A stretch of DNA of 64,000 bases from SHZI01 sp031409515 (GTDB lineage: Bacteria; Pseudomonadota; Gammaproteobacteria; Steroidobacterales; GCA-2729495). The position numbers were made by a program, and so were the translations under genes. Location: NCBI GenBank assembly GCA_031409515.1, contig JANNXJ010000022.1:30424-94423 (forward strand). The letters are read 5' to 3'. The notes under the pieces were generated by a model, which had not been told where the DNA came from, searched no databases, and was given only the letters and a program-made list of their open reading frames with translations. Of the stretch, positions 23,008 through 32,506 are shown piece after piece (the first letter of the stretch is position 1; each line of letters opens with the position of its first letter).

Positions 23008-24196
23008 GCTGAGCCGCACGTTGAGCCAATATGGCCACGGCAGGCAGCACGGTGCCATCGAGGAACTCCAGGAACGCGCCACCACCCGTGGAAACGTAGG
23101 ACAGCTGGTCCGTGAGCCCGTACTTCTCGAGCGCTGCCAGCGTGTCGCCGCCACCAGCCACACTAAAGGCCTTCGATCGGGTCGTGGCCTGGGCCACAGC
23201 CTGAGCGACCCGTTTCGTCCCGCGACCAAACTTGTCGATCTCAAAGACCCCGACGGGGCCGTTCCAGATGATCGTCCCGGCCCGGGCGATGAGCCGCGCA
23301 TAGAGTTCAGCCGTGCGCGGACCGATGTCGAGAATGAGGTCGTTCGGACCCACCTTGCTGACCGACCGGGTGGAGGCCGCCGCCTTGGGTGACAGGGCCT
23401 TCGCCACGACCACGTCGGTGGGCAGGGGGATGGAGGCCCGGAACCCCTTGCCGGCCAGTCGTCGGGCTTCACCGAGCCGGTCCTTTTCGTAAAGCGACTT
23501 GCCCACGGCGTGCCCGGCTGCCGCGCTGAAGGTGTTGGCGATGCCGCCACCGACGATCAGCTGATCCACCTGCCGGGCCAGGGATTTCAGCACTTTGAGC
23601 TTGGTCGAGACCTTGGAGCCCCCAACGATGGCGACCACCGGTCGCGCCGGCTTGCGGAGCACCCGTTCCAGCGCCTGGAGTTCGGCCATCAGCAGTGGGC
23701 CGGCGCAGGCGATGGGCGCGAACTTCGCGACACCGTGGGTGCTGGCCTCAGCGCGATGGGCCGTGCCAAAGGCGTCCATGACAAAGATGTCGCAGAGTCT
23801 GGCCATCTGCCGCGCAAGCGCGGGCGAGTTCTTCTTCTCGCCGGTATTGAAACGCACGTTCTCGCACAGCACCACTTCGCCGTCGGCGATCTCAAAACCC
23901 TGCAGCCAGTCCCGCAGCAGCGGCACAGACTGACCGAGCAACTCCGCCAGCCGGTTTGCCACGGGTCGCAGCGAGAGATCCGGATCGAACTGGCCCTCGG
24001 TCGGGCGCCCGAGGTGCGACAGCAGAATCACCGCGGCGCCACGCTGCAGAGCCAGGCGGATGGTGGGCAACGCGGCGAGTATCCGCGCCTCGCTGGTGAC
24101 GCGCCCATTCTTCACGGGGACGTTGAAATCCACCCGGATCAGCACCCGCTTGCCCGCGAGGCTCTGGTCAGTCATCCGCAGGACTTTAGTGGTCAT
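22988..24196 (-). CDS. pgk: Phosphoglycerate kinase
   Basis: Reversible transfer of phosphate from 1,3-bisphosphoglycerate to ADP. 402 residues with the N-terminal signature LAGKRVLIRVDFNVPVKNGRVTSEARI, LLSHLGRPTEG, the hinge/nucleotide residues around VAIVGGSKVSTKL, and GGGDTLAALEKYGL near the C-terminus. ATG 24196 overlaps the gap stop (ATGA). ATG at about 24175 (MTDQSLAGK) is the alternative start. Positioned between gap and glycerate kinase. Confidence 0.97.
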   Translation of the reverse strand: MTTKVLRMTDQSLAGKRVLIRVDFNVPVKNGRVTSEARILAALPTIRLALQRGAAVILLSHLGRPTEGQFDPDLSLRPVANRLAELLGQSVPLLRDWLQGFEIADGEVVLCENVRFNTGEKKNSPALARQMARLCDIFVMDAFGTAHRAEASTHGVAKFAPIACAGPLLMAELQALERVLRKPARPVVAIVGGSKVSTKLKVLKSLARQVDQLIVGGGIANTFSAAAGHAVGKSLYEKDRLGEARRLAGKGFRASIPLPTDVVVAKALSPKAAASTRSVSKVGPNDLILDIGPRTAELYARLIARAGTIIWNGPVGVFEIDKFGRGTKRVAQAVAQATTRSKAFSVAGGGDTLAALEKYGLTDQLSYVSTGGGAFLEFLDGTVLPAVAILAQRAAQRARTRK

Positions 24197-25206
24197 TTGG
24201 CTTGGATCAGCGCAAGGGTGGTGTCGAGCATGCGGTTGGAGAAGCCCCACTCGTTGTCATACCAGCTCAAGACCTTGACGAGGGTGCCACCGCCAACCCG
24301 GGTCTGGGTGGCATCGAAGATCGAGCTGCGCGGATCGTGGTTGAAGTCCACCGACACCAGCGGCTCCGTGTTGTAGCCCAGGATGCCCTTCAGCTCGCCC
24401 TCGGAGGCCGCCTTGAGAATGCCGTTGACCTCGTCCACGGTGGTCGCGCGGGACGCCGTGAAGGTCAGATCTACCACCGAGACGTTGATCGTCGGGACGC
24501 GCATGGCAAAGCCGTCCAGCTTCCCATTGAGTTCCGGGAGCACAAGGCCGACGGCGGCAGCGGCCCCGGTCTTCGTGGGAATCATGGACATGGTGGCAGA
24601 ACGGGCCCGCCGCAGATCCTCGTGATACACGTCGGTCAGGACCTGATCGTTGGTGTAGGCATGGATCGTGGTCATCAGACCCTGAACCAGACCCAGCTTC
24701 TCGTGCAAGGGCTTGACGAGCGGCGCCAGGCAATTGGTCGTGCAGGAGGCATTGGAGATGACGGTGTGGGAACCCTTCAGCGACTGGTGATTCACGCCGT
24801 ACACGATAGTGGCATCCACGTCCTTGCCGCCCGGCGCGGAGATGATCACTTTCTTCGCCCCGGCCTTGAGATGAGCCGACGCCTTTTCCTTGGTCGTGAA
24901 GAGGCCCGTGCATTCCAGAACAACGTCTACCCCAAGCTCAGCCCAGGGCAGTTCCGCAGGGTTGCGCTTCGCGAGCACCCGGATCCTGTCGCCGTTCACC
25001 ACCATGCAGTCGCCATCGACGGCCACGGTCCCGGGAAACTTGCCGTGGGCCGTATCGTGCCGCGTCAGGTGTGCATTGGTATTGGCGTCACCCAGATCAT
25101 TGATCGCCACTATGGCGATCTCGCCAGTGCGCCTCGCTTCGTAGAGGGCGCGAAGAACATTACGGCCGATGCGGCCGTAACCATTGATGGCAACTTTAAC
25201 GGGCAT
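24193..25206 (-). CDS. gap: Type I glyceraldehyde-3-phosphate dehydrogenase
   Basis: NAD-dependent oxidation of glyceraldehyde 3-phosphate. 337 residues: Rossmann motif NGYGRIGRNVLRA at 8-20, catalytic Cys155 in SNASCTTNCLAPL, the following His region (TTIHAYTNDQ), and SWYDNEWGFSNRMLD at the end. It lies 19 bases after tkt, and its stop overlaps the pgk start. Confidence 0.97.
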   Translation of the reverse strand: MPVKVAINGYGRIGRNVLRALYEARRTGEIAIVAINDLGDANTNAHLTRHDTAHGKFPGTVAVDGDCMVVNGDRIRVLAKRNPAELPWAELGVDVVLECTGLFTTKEKASAHLKAGAKKVIISAPGGKDVDATIVYGVNHQSLKGSHTVISNASCTTNCLAPLVKPLHEKLGLVQGLMTTIHAYTNDQVLTDVYHEDLRRARSATMSMIPTKTGAAAAVGLVLPELNGKLDGFAMRVPTINVSVVDLTFTASRATTVDEVNGILKAASEGELKGILGYNTEPLVSVDFNHDPRSSIFDATQTRVGGGTLVKVLSWYDNEWGFSNRMLDTTLALIQAK

Positions 25207-25225
25207 GCAAACGACTCCTGGCTGC

Positions 25226-27253
25226 TTATGCGCTGAGCAATTCCAGCGCTTCCTTCACAACGCGCTCCGGGGTGAACCCGAAGTACTGAAACAGGTCCTT
25301 GGCGGGGGCTGACTTGCCAAAGACGTCGATACCGATGACGCGGCCGGCCGGACCCACAGCGCGATGCCAGGTCTCCGTTACGCCCATCTCAATCGCTATC
25401 CGGCGCGTCACGGCGGCGGGCAGCACCGACGCCCGCCACGCGGCGTCCTGGGCAGCAAACAACGTGGGGCACGGCATGGAGACCACGCGCACGCCGTGGC
25501 CCAGTGCAGTCAGGGCATCGGCAGCGGCAACCGCCAGCGCCACCTCCGACCCGGTGGCAATGAGTATCAGGTCCACGCGGGCAGCATCCCGGAGCACGTA
25601 GCCCCCGCGCCGGATGGCCGCAATCTGGGCAGCATCCCGGGGCTGCGCAGGCAAGGCCTGGCGGGTCAGCACAAGGCTCGTGGGGCCCGAGGCACGCTCG
25701 ATGGCTTCCCGCCAGGCGACGGCGGTCTCGACCGCGTCGCAGGGCCGCCAGACCCGCATGTTGGGGATGAGGCGCAGGCTGGCGGTCTGCTCCACCGACT
25801 GGTGGGTAGGCCCGTCTTCCCCCAGACCGATGGAGTCGTGGGTAAAGACGAAGATGGAGCGGAGTTCCATCAGTGCCGCCATGCGCAGCGCATTTCTGGA
25901 GTAGTCCGAGAAGGTCAGGAAGGTGCCACCGAAGGGAATGTAGCCACCGTGGGCCGCCATGCCGTTCATGGCTGCCGACATGCCGAACTCGCGGACACCC
26001 CAGGAGAGGTAGTTGCCGGCGACGTGACCGGGGCCTACGGTGACGGCCGCCTTGGTGCGGGTCAGGTTGGAGCCCGTCAGGTCCGCCGATCCGCCAAACA
26101 GTTCGGGGAGAGCCGGTGCAAAGGCGTTCAGTGCATCTTCCGAGGATTTTCTGGTGGCCTTGGCTGCGGTGTCGGTAACAATCTTTGCCAGGGCAATTTC
26201 AGCATGGGCAGGCCAGGCAGCGGGCAGCTCCCCCGCCATGCGCCGGCTGAAGTCGGCCGCAAGCTCCGGGTAGTCCTTGCCATAAGCCGTGAAGAGTTCC
26301 TGCCACTGCTGCTCGAGACGCGCACCCACGGCAAGCGCATCCCAGCCGGCCCGGATGTCGGCCGGCACTTCGAAGGGCGGCGCGTTCCAGCCGAGGAACT
26401 TGCGGGCCGCGGCGGCCTCCTCGGGGCCGAGGGCCTCGCCATGCACCTTCTCCGTACCCTGCTTGTTTGGCGCGCCCCAGCCAATGACGGTCTTGCAGCA
26501 GATCAGCGACGGCCGCCCGGTCTCATTCCGGGCCGCCTCGATCGCGGCGCTCACGGCGTCGGCATTGTGGCCGTCCACATCGGCGACCACGTGCCAGCCA
26601 TAGGCCCGGAAACGGGCCGGCGTGTCGTCGGTAAACCAGTTCTTGACGTGGCCATCGATCGAGATGCCGTTATCGTCGTAGAGGCAGATCAGCTTGCCGA
26701 GACCCAGAGTCCCAGCGAGAGAGCAGGCCTCGTGGGAGATGCCCTCCATCAGGCAACCGTCACCGAGGAAAACCCAGGTGTGGTGGTCGACCACGGGAAA
26801 GCCCGGGCGATTGAACTCGGCGGCCAGGAGTTTCTCTGCCAAGGCCATCCCCACAGCGTTCGCCAGCCCCTGGCCCAGGGGTCCGGTGGTGGTCTCGATG
26901 CCGAGGTGCAGGTCCCGCTCCGGGTGACCCGCGGTATGGGACCCGAGCTGGCGGAAGCGGCGGATCTCGTCCAGGGACAGCGGATAGCCGGTCAGGTTCA
27001 GCAGGGAGTAGAGCAGCATCGACCCGTGCCCGTTGGAGAGCACGAAGCGGTCCCGGTCGGGCCAGGTCGGGTTGGCGGGGTTGTGCCGGAGGTAGTCGTT
27101 CCAGAGCACCTCCGCCATGTCGGCCATGCCCATGGGCATGCCCGGATGACCGGATTTGGCGGCCTCGACGGCATCCAGAGAGAGTACGCGGATCGCATTG
27201 GCCAGCTGCCGACGGGCGGCGGCAGGGCGGGTCGTTCGGGCTTTGGCTGGCAT
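25226..27253 (-). CDS. tkt: Transketolase
   Basis: Thiamine-diphosphate enzyme of the pentose phosphate pathway (two-carbon ketol transfer). 675 residues with N-terminal LANAIRVLSLDAVEAAKSGHPGMPMGMADMA, the ThDP-binding GDGCLMEGISHEACSLAGTL, the pyrimidine-domain glutamate in FVFTHDSIGLGEDGPTHQSVEQ, and the C-terminal domain. ATG 27253 was chosen over upstream in-frame codons because the family N-terminus begins about there. It heads the carbon operon and is divergent from metK. Confidence 0.96.
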   Translation of the reverse strand: MPAKARTTRPAAARRQLANAIRVLSLDAVEAAKSGHPGMPMGMADMAEVLWNDYLRHNPANPTWPDRDRFVLSNGHGSMLLYSLLNLTGYPLSLDEIRRFRQLGSHTAGHPERDLHLGIETTTGPLGQGLANAVGMALAEKLLAAEFNRPGFPVVDHHTWVFLGDGCLMEGISHEACSLAGTLGLGKLICLYDDNGISIDGHVKNWFTDDTPARFRAYGWHVVADVDGHNADAVSAAIEAARNETGRPSLICCKTVIGWGAPNKQGTEKVHGEALGPEEAAAARKFLGWNAPPFEVPADIRAGWDALAVGARLEQQWQELFTAYGKDYPELAADFSRRMAGELPAAWPAHAEIALAKIVTDTAAKATRKSSEDALNAFAPALPELFGGSADLTGSNLTRTKAAVTVGPGHVAGNYLSWGVREFGMSAAMNGMAAHGGYIPFGGTFLTFSDYSRNALRMAALMELRSIFVFTHDSIGLGEDGPTHQSVEQTASLRLIPNMRVWRPCDAVETAVAWREAIERASGPTSLVLTRQALPAQPRDAAQIAAIRRGGYVLRDAARVDLILIATGSEVALAVAAADALTALGHGVRVVSMPCPTLFAAQDAAWRASVLPAAVTRRIAIEMGVTETWHRAVGPAGRVIGIDVFGKSAPAKDLFQYFGFTPERVVKEALELLSA

Positions 27254-27388
27254 GGAACCCCCAGCGCTCCGGGACGAGTGGGGAGGAATGCTCGCGAAAG
27301 CCCGCAGCGGGCGCGCATTGTCGCGTAACACTGCTGGACCCGCAACGGGTTGGCCGGGCCTCGGCTTATGTCACTGCCAAACCGGACA

Positions 27389-27418
27389 CCGACAGGCTGC
27401 CGGACCTGAGTCTATAAT
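27389..27418 (+). promoter_or_regulatory. Candidate sigma-70 promoter of metK
   Basis: CCGACA (27389-27394) and a perfect TATAAT (27413-27418) are separated by 18 bases, 32 bases before the metK ATG. The -35 element matches consensus at four of six positions. No SAM-responsive riboswitch fold was recognised in the short leader. Confidence 0.6.
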
Positions 27419-27450
27419 CCAGGCCCCAAACAACCATAACCGGATATCCC

Positions 27451-28623
27451 ATGGCCAGCCGCAAGCTCTTTACCTCCGAATCCGTCTCCGAAGGTCACCC
27501 GGACAAGATGGCTGACCAGATTTCCGATGCCATCCTGGATGCCATCCTGGCCCAGGAGCCGGAATCCCGCGTGGCCTGTGAAACCCTGATCAAGACAGGC
27601 TTCGTGCTGGTCTCCGGGGAAATCACCACCAATGCCTGGGTCGATCTGGAGGCACTGGTGCGCAAGGTCGTGTGCGAGATCGGCTACGACCACTCGGACA
27701 AGGGCTTCGACGGCCACTCCTGTGGCGTGCTGAATGCCATCGGCAAGCAATCTGCCCATATCGCCCAGGGCGTGTCCCGGAAGAAGAAGCGGGAACAGGG
27801 TGCCGGTGATCAGGGAATGATGTTTGGCTACGCCGCCCGGGAAACCGACGTGCTCATGCCCTTACCCATCACGCTGGCCCACAGGCTGGTAAAGCGCCAG
27901 GCAGACGTCCGCCGCAAGGGCAAGCTCAACTGGCTCAGGCCTGATGCCAAGAGCCAGGTCACCGTGGTCTACGAGGACAACAAACCGGTGGGTCTCGACG
28001 CCGTCGTCCTCTCGACCCAGCACGCGCCGGGCATCAAGCTGAAGGACCTCCGGGAAGCCGTGATCGAGGAGATCCTGAAGCCAGTCATCGCGAAGAAGTG
28101 GTTTGCTTCCCTCAAGAAGGAGAAGATCCATATCAATCCGACCGGCGCCTTCGAGATCGGCGGGCCCATGGGCGACTGTGGCCTCACCGGTCGCAAGATC
28201 ATCGTCGACACCTACGGCGGCATGGCCCGCCACGGGGGCGGAGCCTTCTCCGGCAAGGACCCGACCAAGGTGGACCGTTCGGCGGCCTATGCCGCCCGTT
28301 ATGTTGCCAAGAACATCGTCGCCGCCGGCATTGCCGACCGCTGCGAGGTGCAGGTTTCCTACGCCATCGGCGTCGCCCAGCCGACCTCAGTCAGTGTCGA
28401 TACCTTTGGCACCAGCAAGCTCGGGGAAGAACGCCTCGACCAGCTGGTCCGTAAGCACTTCGACCTGACCCCCTACGGCATCCGGGAAATGCTGGATCTG
28501 CACAGGCCCATCTACCGGGCCACGGCGGCCTATGGCCACTTTGGCCGGGAAGAACCGAATTTCACCTGGGAGCGAACTGACAAGGCAGAGGCGCTGCAGC
28601 GGGATGCCCGCGTGAAGCGCTAG
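27451..28623 (+). CDS. metK: S-adenosylmethionine synthetase MetK
   Basis: Makes SAM from methionine and ATP. 390 residues with SESVSEGHPDKMADQISDAILDA at the N-terminus, the ATP-binding GAGDQGMMFGYA near 113-124, and the P-loop-like GGGAFSGKDPTKVDRSAAY near 264-282. Length and motifs are standard. It opens the SAM cycle cluster with ahcY and an orphan methyltransferase. Confidence 0.98.
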   Translation: MASRKLFTSESVSEGHPDKMADQISDAILDAILAQEPESRVACETLIKTGFVLVSGEITTNAWVDLEALVRKVVCEIGYDHSDKGFDGHSCGVLNAIGKQSAHIAQGVSRKKKREQGAGDQGMMFGYAARETDVLMPLPITLAHRLVKRQADVRRKGKLNWLRPDAKSQVTVVYEDNKPVGLDAVVLSTQHAPGIKLKDLREAVIEEILKPVIAKKWFASLKKEKIHINPTGAFEIGGPMGDCGLTGRKIIVDTYGGMARHGGGAFSGKDPTKVDRSAAYAARYVAKNIVAAGIADRCEVQVSYAIGVAQPTSVSVDTFGTSKLGEERLDQLVRKHFDLTPYGIREMLDLHRPIYRATAAYGHFGREEPNFTWERTDKAEALQRDARVKR

Positions 28624-28681
28624 CGGCCGATTTGCCAGTCACCTGACCTGAACAAACAGCACCAAACCTAAGGACTCACCA

Positions 28682-29995
28682 ATGAGCACCAAGCCCGCTT
28701 TAGCCACCAAGGACGACTTCCGCGTTGCCGACATGAGCCTCGCCGCCTGGGGCAGGAAAGAAATCGCCATTGCGGAAACCGAGATGCCGGGCCTCATGGC
28801 ACTGTGCGAGGAGTTCGGCAAGTCGAAGCCTCTGAAGGGCGCCCGGATTGCCGGTTGCCTGCACATGACGATCCAGACCGCCGTGCTGATCGAAACCCTG
28901 GTCAAGCTGGGGGCCAGTGTTCGCTGGTCATCCTGCAACATCTTCTCCACCCAGGACCATGCGGCGTCGGCGATTGCCGCCGCCGGCGTGCCGGTGTTCG
29001 CCTGGAAGGGCGAGACGGAGGAAGAGTACTGGTGGTGCGTCGAGCAGACGGTGCGGGGACCGGACGGCTGGGTGCCCAACATGATCCTCGATGACGGCGG
29101 CGACCTGACCGCTATCCTGCACGACAAGTACCCCGAACTGATGAAGGACGTTCGCGGCATCTCCGAGGAGACCACGACGGGGGTCAGCCGCCTCTACGAA
29201 ATGGCGACCGCAGGCCGGCTGATGTGCCCCGCCATCAACGTCAACGACTCCGTGACCAAGTCGAAGTTCGACAATCTCTACGGCTGCCGGGAGTCCCTGG
29301 TGGACGGCATCAAGCGCGCCACTGACGTGATGATCGCCGGCAAGATCGCCGTGGTAGCCGGCTACGGCGACGTGGGCAAGGGCTGCGCCCAGTCGCTGCG
29401 CGGCCTGGGTGCCACGGTGTGGATCACGGAAATCGATCCGATCAACGCGCTGCAGGCGGCCATGGAAGGCTACCGCGTGGTCACGATGGAACAGGCCGCC
29501 CCCAAGGCCGATATCTTTGTCAGCGCCACCGGCAATTTCGGCGTGATCAGCCACGATCATATGGCGAAGATGAAAGACCAGGCTATCGTCTGCAACATCG
29601 GTCACTTCGACAGCGAGATCGACGTGGCATCGTTGCGCAAGCTCAAGTGGGAAAACATCAAGCCCCAGGTGGATCACGTTATCTTCCCGGACGGCAAGCG
29701 GCTGATCCTGCTGGCAGAGGGACGCCTGGTTAACCTGGGCTGCGGCACGGGCCACCCGAGCTTTGTCATGTCGACGTCCTTCACCAACCAGGTCCTGGCG
29801 CAGATGGACCTCTGGCAGAACCCGACCAAGTACGAGAAGAAGGTTTATGTCCTGCCGAAGTATCTCGACGAGAAAGTCGCCCGGCTGCACCTGAAGAAGA
29901 TCGGCGTCGAACTGACCACGCTGACCCAGAAGCAGGCCGACTACCTCCGCGTGCCCGTCGAGGGCCCCTACAAGCCGGACCACTACCGCTATTGA
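28682..29995 (+). CDS. ahcY: S-adenosylhomocysteine hydrolase AhcY
   Basis: Splits the methyltransferase by-product SAH into adenosine and homocysteine, NAD-dependent. 437 residues with the substrate loop SSCNIFSTQDHAAS, NLYGCRESLVDGIKRATDVMIAGKIAVVAGYGDVGKGCAQ containing the NAD-binding GxGxxG, and the invariant C-terminal KPDHYRY. It lies 58 bases after metK with a weak AGGA site before the ATG. The gap is too short for an SAH riboswitch and none is seen. Confidence 0.98.
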   Translation: MSTKPALATKDDFRVADMSLAAWGRKEIAIAETEMPGLMALCEEFGKSKPLKGARIAGCLHMTIQTAVLIETLVKLGASVRWSSCNIFSTQDHAASAIAAAGVPVFAWKGETEEEYWWCVEQTVRGPDGWVPNMILDDGGDLTAILHDKYPELMKDVRGISEETTTGVSRLYEMATAGRLMCPAINVNDSVTKSKFDNLYGCRESLVDGIKRATDVMIAGKIAVVAGYGDVGKGCAQSLRGLGATVWITEIDPINALQAAMEGYRVVTMEQAAPKADIFVSATGNFGVISHDHMAKMKDQAIVCNIGHFDSEIDVASLRKLKWENIKPQVDHVIFPDGKRLILLAEGRLVNLGCGTGHPSFVMSTSFTNQVLAQMDLWQNPTKYEKKVYVLPKYLDEKVARLHLKKIGVELTTLTQKQADYLRVPVEGPYKPDHYRY

Positions 29996-29999
29996 GTCG

Positions 30000-30719
30000 A
30001 TGCTGCCGAAGTCCAGCGTCCCCGGCCTGATCCCCACCCTGAACAACACGGGGTGGATGACCGAGACGCTGGACGACTACTCACTGGACTTCACCGAGTA
30101 CGCCGGTATTCAGCAGGCGGAGTGCCTCGACATCGGCTGCGCCTACGGCGTGGCGACCCTGCCGGCGCTGGCGAAGGGCGCCCGCATTCTCGCCAGTGAT
30201 CTCGAGCCCAGGCACCTGGCGATCCTCGCCGAGCGGGTTCCGCCAGCTGATCGCGCCCGCTTCCGCAGCCAGCCGGCCAGACTGCCGGATATCGACTTTC
30301 CGGCGGGCAGCTTCGGGGCGATTCTCTGCGCCCGGGCCCTGCATTTTCTCCTGGCCCGGGATATCGAAAGCACCGTCCGCAAGATGTTCGACTGGCTGCT
30401 GCCAGGCGGCCGGGCATTCCTGATCACAGACAGTCCCTACGCAGGGCCCTGGTGGCAAAGCGCGCCGGAATACGAGCGGCGCAAACGCGAGGGTTGCCCC
30501 TGGCCGGGGTTTGTCAGCAACTATCCTGCGCTTCTGCCAGCAGGCACCGATCCGTCGAAGCACTCCTCCTTTATTCATCCCCTGGACCCCGACATCCTCA
30601 GCCGGGTCTGCCGGGAAGCCGGCTTCGAGGTGCTCGAGGCCCGGTTTCTCCGGGGTGGCACCCGCAGTGCGACGGGTCGGGAGCACGCGGGAGTCATCGC
30701 GATGAAGCCCGCCCTATAA
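30000..30719 (+). CDS. Class I SAM-dependent methyltransferase, substrate unknown
   Basis: 239 residues with a Rossmann methyltransferase core: motif I AECLDIGCAYGVATLPALAKG, motif II acidic ASDLEPRHL, motif post-II GAILCARALHFL and motif III LLPGGRAFLITDSPY. The C-terminal half (WWQSAPEYERRKREGCPWPGF) is not assigned to a known subfamily by eye. It begins 4 bases after ahcY and must be co-transcribed with it, so it sits with the enzymes that make SAM and remove SAH. The target could be a small molecule or protein; no evidence decides. Confidence 0.75.
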   Translation: MLPKSSVPGLIPTLNNTGWMTETLDDYSLDFTEYAGIQQAECLDIGCAYGVATLPALAKGARILASDLEPRHLAILAERVPPADRARFRSQPARLPDIDFPAGSFGAILCARALHFLLARDIESTVRKMFDWLLPGGRAFLITDSPYAGPWWQSAPEYERRKREGCPWPGFVSNYPALLPAGTDPSKHSSFIHPLDPDILSRVCREAGFEVLEARFLRGGTRSATGREHAGVIAMKPAL

Positions 30720-30818
30720 CGCGATCTTCGTCGCATTTTCGCCTCTGCCTCTGCTGGCCGGGGCGGTCCTTGCGAAACCCATTCGATGGCGAGACGCAGC
30801 CCCGGCTATAGTTTCCCC

Positions 30819-31574
30819 ATGTCACTTCCCCTCCGCATCCTGCACATCACCGACCCCCACCTCCACGAGCACCGGGACGCCCGGATGCGCGGTGTGAACA
30901 CTGACGACACGCTGGTGGCCACGCTCAAGCAGGCCATGGCCGATGCGCGCCGTCCAGACGCAATCCTCGCCACGGGCGATCTCGTTCAGGACGAAACCCG
31001 GGGCGGCTATGAACGGTTTCGGGAGCTCACCGGCGGCCTGGGTTTGCCGGTGTACTGCCTGCCAGGAAACCATGACACCCCCGACCTCATGCGAGAGGTG
31101 CTGTCCGAACCACCCTTCCAGTTCTGTGGGGTCGCACAGCACGGTGACTGGACGCTGGTGCTGCTGAGCAGTTTCGCCAGCAATGATGCCGGCGGCGTGC
31201 TGGCCGACCCGGAGCTGGAGTTTCTGGAACGGACCCTGGCGAGCCGCCCTTCAGGCCATTGCCTGATTGCCCTGCACCACCAGCCGGTACCCATGGGCAG
31301 CCGCTGGCTCGACGGCGTCGCCCTGCGCAACGCGGACGAGTTCTTCCGGGTCTGCGACCGGCATACCCACGTCCGGGGCATCGTCTGGGGCCACGTCCAT
31401 CAGGCCTCGGACCGGGAGCGGCGTGGAGTCCAGTTGATGAGCACACCCTCCACCTGTTCCCAGTTCAAGCCGGAATCTGAGCACTTTGCCCTGGACGCGC
31501 GCCCACCAGGCTACCGGTGGCTGAATCTCCACCCGGATGGCAGGATCAGTACATCAGTAGTCTGGGTTGCCTGA
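30819..31574 (+). CDS. cpdA: 3',5'-cyclic-AMP phosphodiesterase CpdA
   Basis: Class III metallophosphodiesterase that hydrolyses cAMP. 251 residues with the ordered metal motifs: DPHLHE (D-x-H) near 13-18, GDLVQDE near 51-57, the GNHDTPD motif near 82-88, a later ALHHQP and the closing GHVHQ. Start ATG 30819 fits the family N-terminus (LRILHITDPHL). TATAGT just upstream could be a -10. No Crp site was identified. Confidence 0.88.
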   Translation: MSLPLRILHITDPHLHEHRDARMRGVNTDDTLVATLKQAMADARRPDAILATGDLVQDETRGGYERFRELTGGLGLPVYCLPGNHDTPDLMREVLSEPPFQFCGVAQHGDWTLVLLSSFASNDAGGVLADPELEFLERTLASRPSGHCLIALHHQPVPMGSRWLDGVALRNADEFFRVCDRHTHVRGIVWGHVHQASDRERRGVQLMSTPSTCSQFKPESEHFALDARPPGYRWLNLHPDGRISTSVVWVA

Positions 31575-31579
31575 ACTCA

Positions 31580-32506
31580 ATGGTCCTACCATCACGCCGG
31601 AGGCTGGCCTCTGCGCCGCTGGCCATGCTGGTCACGGCGGCAGCTTTCTGGACCCAGTCAGTCCCCGCCCTGCCCCTGTGGGAACTAACCGGCACCCGCA
31701 ATCACATCATGGTGCTTGGCTCGATTCACCTGCTCCGCGCTGCTGACTACCCCCTGGCCCCCGCGATCAGACAGGCCTTTGATGAGGCGGACATCGTGCT
31801 CATGGAGATCGACATGGACGATCTCGATCCTGGGATCAGTGCGCAGACCATCGCCGCACTCGCCAGGGACGGCAAGGGGCGCCAGTTACAGGAATTGCTG
31901 GGCCCCAACGCCTGGCGGGCGGCGTCTGCCGAAGCGGGCAAACTGGGACTGGACCTGTCCTCCCTGGCCCCCTTTGAGCCCTGGTACGCCGCCATCGCCG
32001 TCACCCAGCTGCGCCTCGCCCAGCTCGGGTTCGACCAGTCTCTGGGCGTTGAAGCGCAACTGTCCACAGAGGCAAGAAAACGGGGCAAGGAGGTCCGCGG
32101 TCTCGAAACCCTGGAAGGTCAGCTGCGAACCCTCGACAACCTGTCACCAGACGCCCAGCGCGGCTTCCTCCAGACCACCCTCGAGGAAGCTAGGGAAGCG
32201 GGCGAGGTGGCCGACGAGATGATCGCCGCATGGAAGACGGGGGACGTGGTGACGCTGGATGCAGACCTGCTCGAAAGCGTCCGCGAGCAGCCCGAGGTGT
32301 ATCGGGCACTGATTGTTCAGCGCAACGAGAACTTTGCCCGCGCCATCGGTGGCCTTAAGGATGACTCGAAGGATTACCTGATCGTCGTCGGGACCCTGCA
32401 CCTGGTGGGCCCCGACAGCGTACTCAGCCTGCTGGGGCGCAAGGGCATACAGTCGAGACAGATTCCTGGCGGGCGACCCGCAGCCAGCCCGGTAGACCGC
32501 CCCTAG
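31580..32506 (+). CDS. TraB/GumN family protein
   Basis: 308 residues with a signal-type N-terminus (RRRLASAPLAMLVTAAAFWTQSVPA) and a TraB/GumN domain: LTGTRNHIMVLGSIHLLRAADYPL at the start and LIVVGTLHLVGPDSVLSLLGRKG at the end, carrying the paired GxxH motifs that define the family. It is probably periplasmic or lipid-face and may be a metal-dependent hydrolase by family analogy. It follows cpdA by 5 bases. The stop overlaps the rubredoxin stop in CTAG (32503-32506). Confidence 0.82.
   Translation: MVLPSRRRLASAPLAMLVTAAAFWTQSVPALPLWELTGTRNHIMVLGSIHLLRAADYPLAPAIRQAFDEADIVLMEIDMDDLDPGISAQTIAALARDGKGRQLQELLGPNAWRAASAEAGKLGLDLSSLAPFEPWYAAIAVTQLRLAQLGFDQSLGVEAQLSTEARKRGKEVRGLETLEGQLRTLDNLSPDAQRGFLQTTLEEAREAGEVADEMIAAWKTGDVVTLDADLLESVREQPEVYRALIVQRNENFARAIGGLKDDSKDYLIVVGTLHLVGPDSVLSLLGRKGIQSRQIPGGRPAASPVDRP

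Noticed and set aside
25364..27328. Long antisense open frame opposite tkt (654 codons)
   Set aside because: Shadow of transketolase codon usage, rich in Gly/Arg/His with no domain pattern.
28624..28681. Possible SAH riboswitch before ahcY
   Set aside because: The gap is only 58 bases and shows none of the conserved stem-loop sequence expected.
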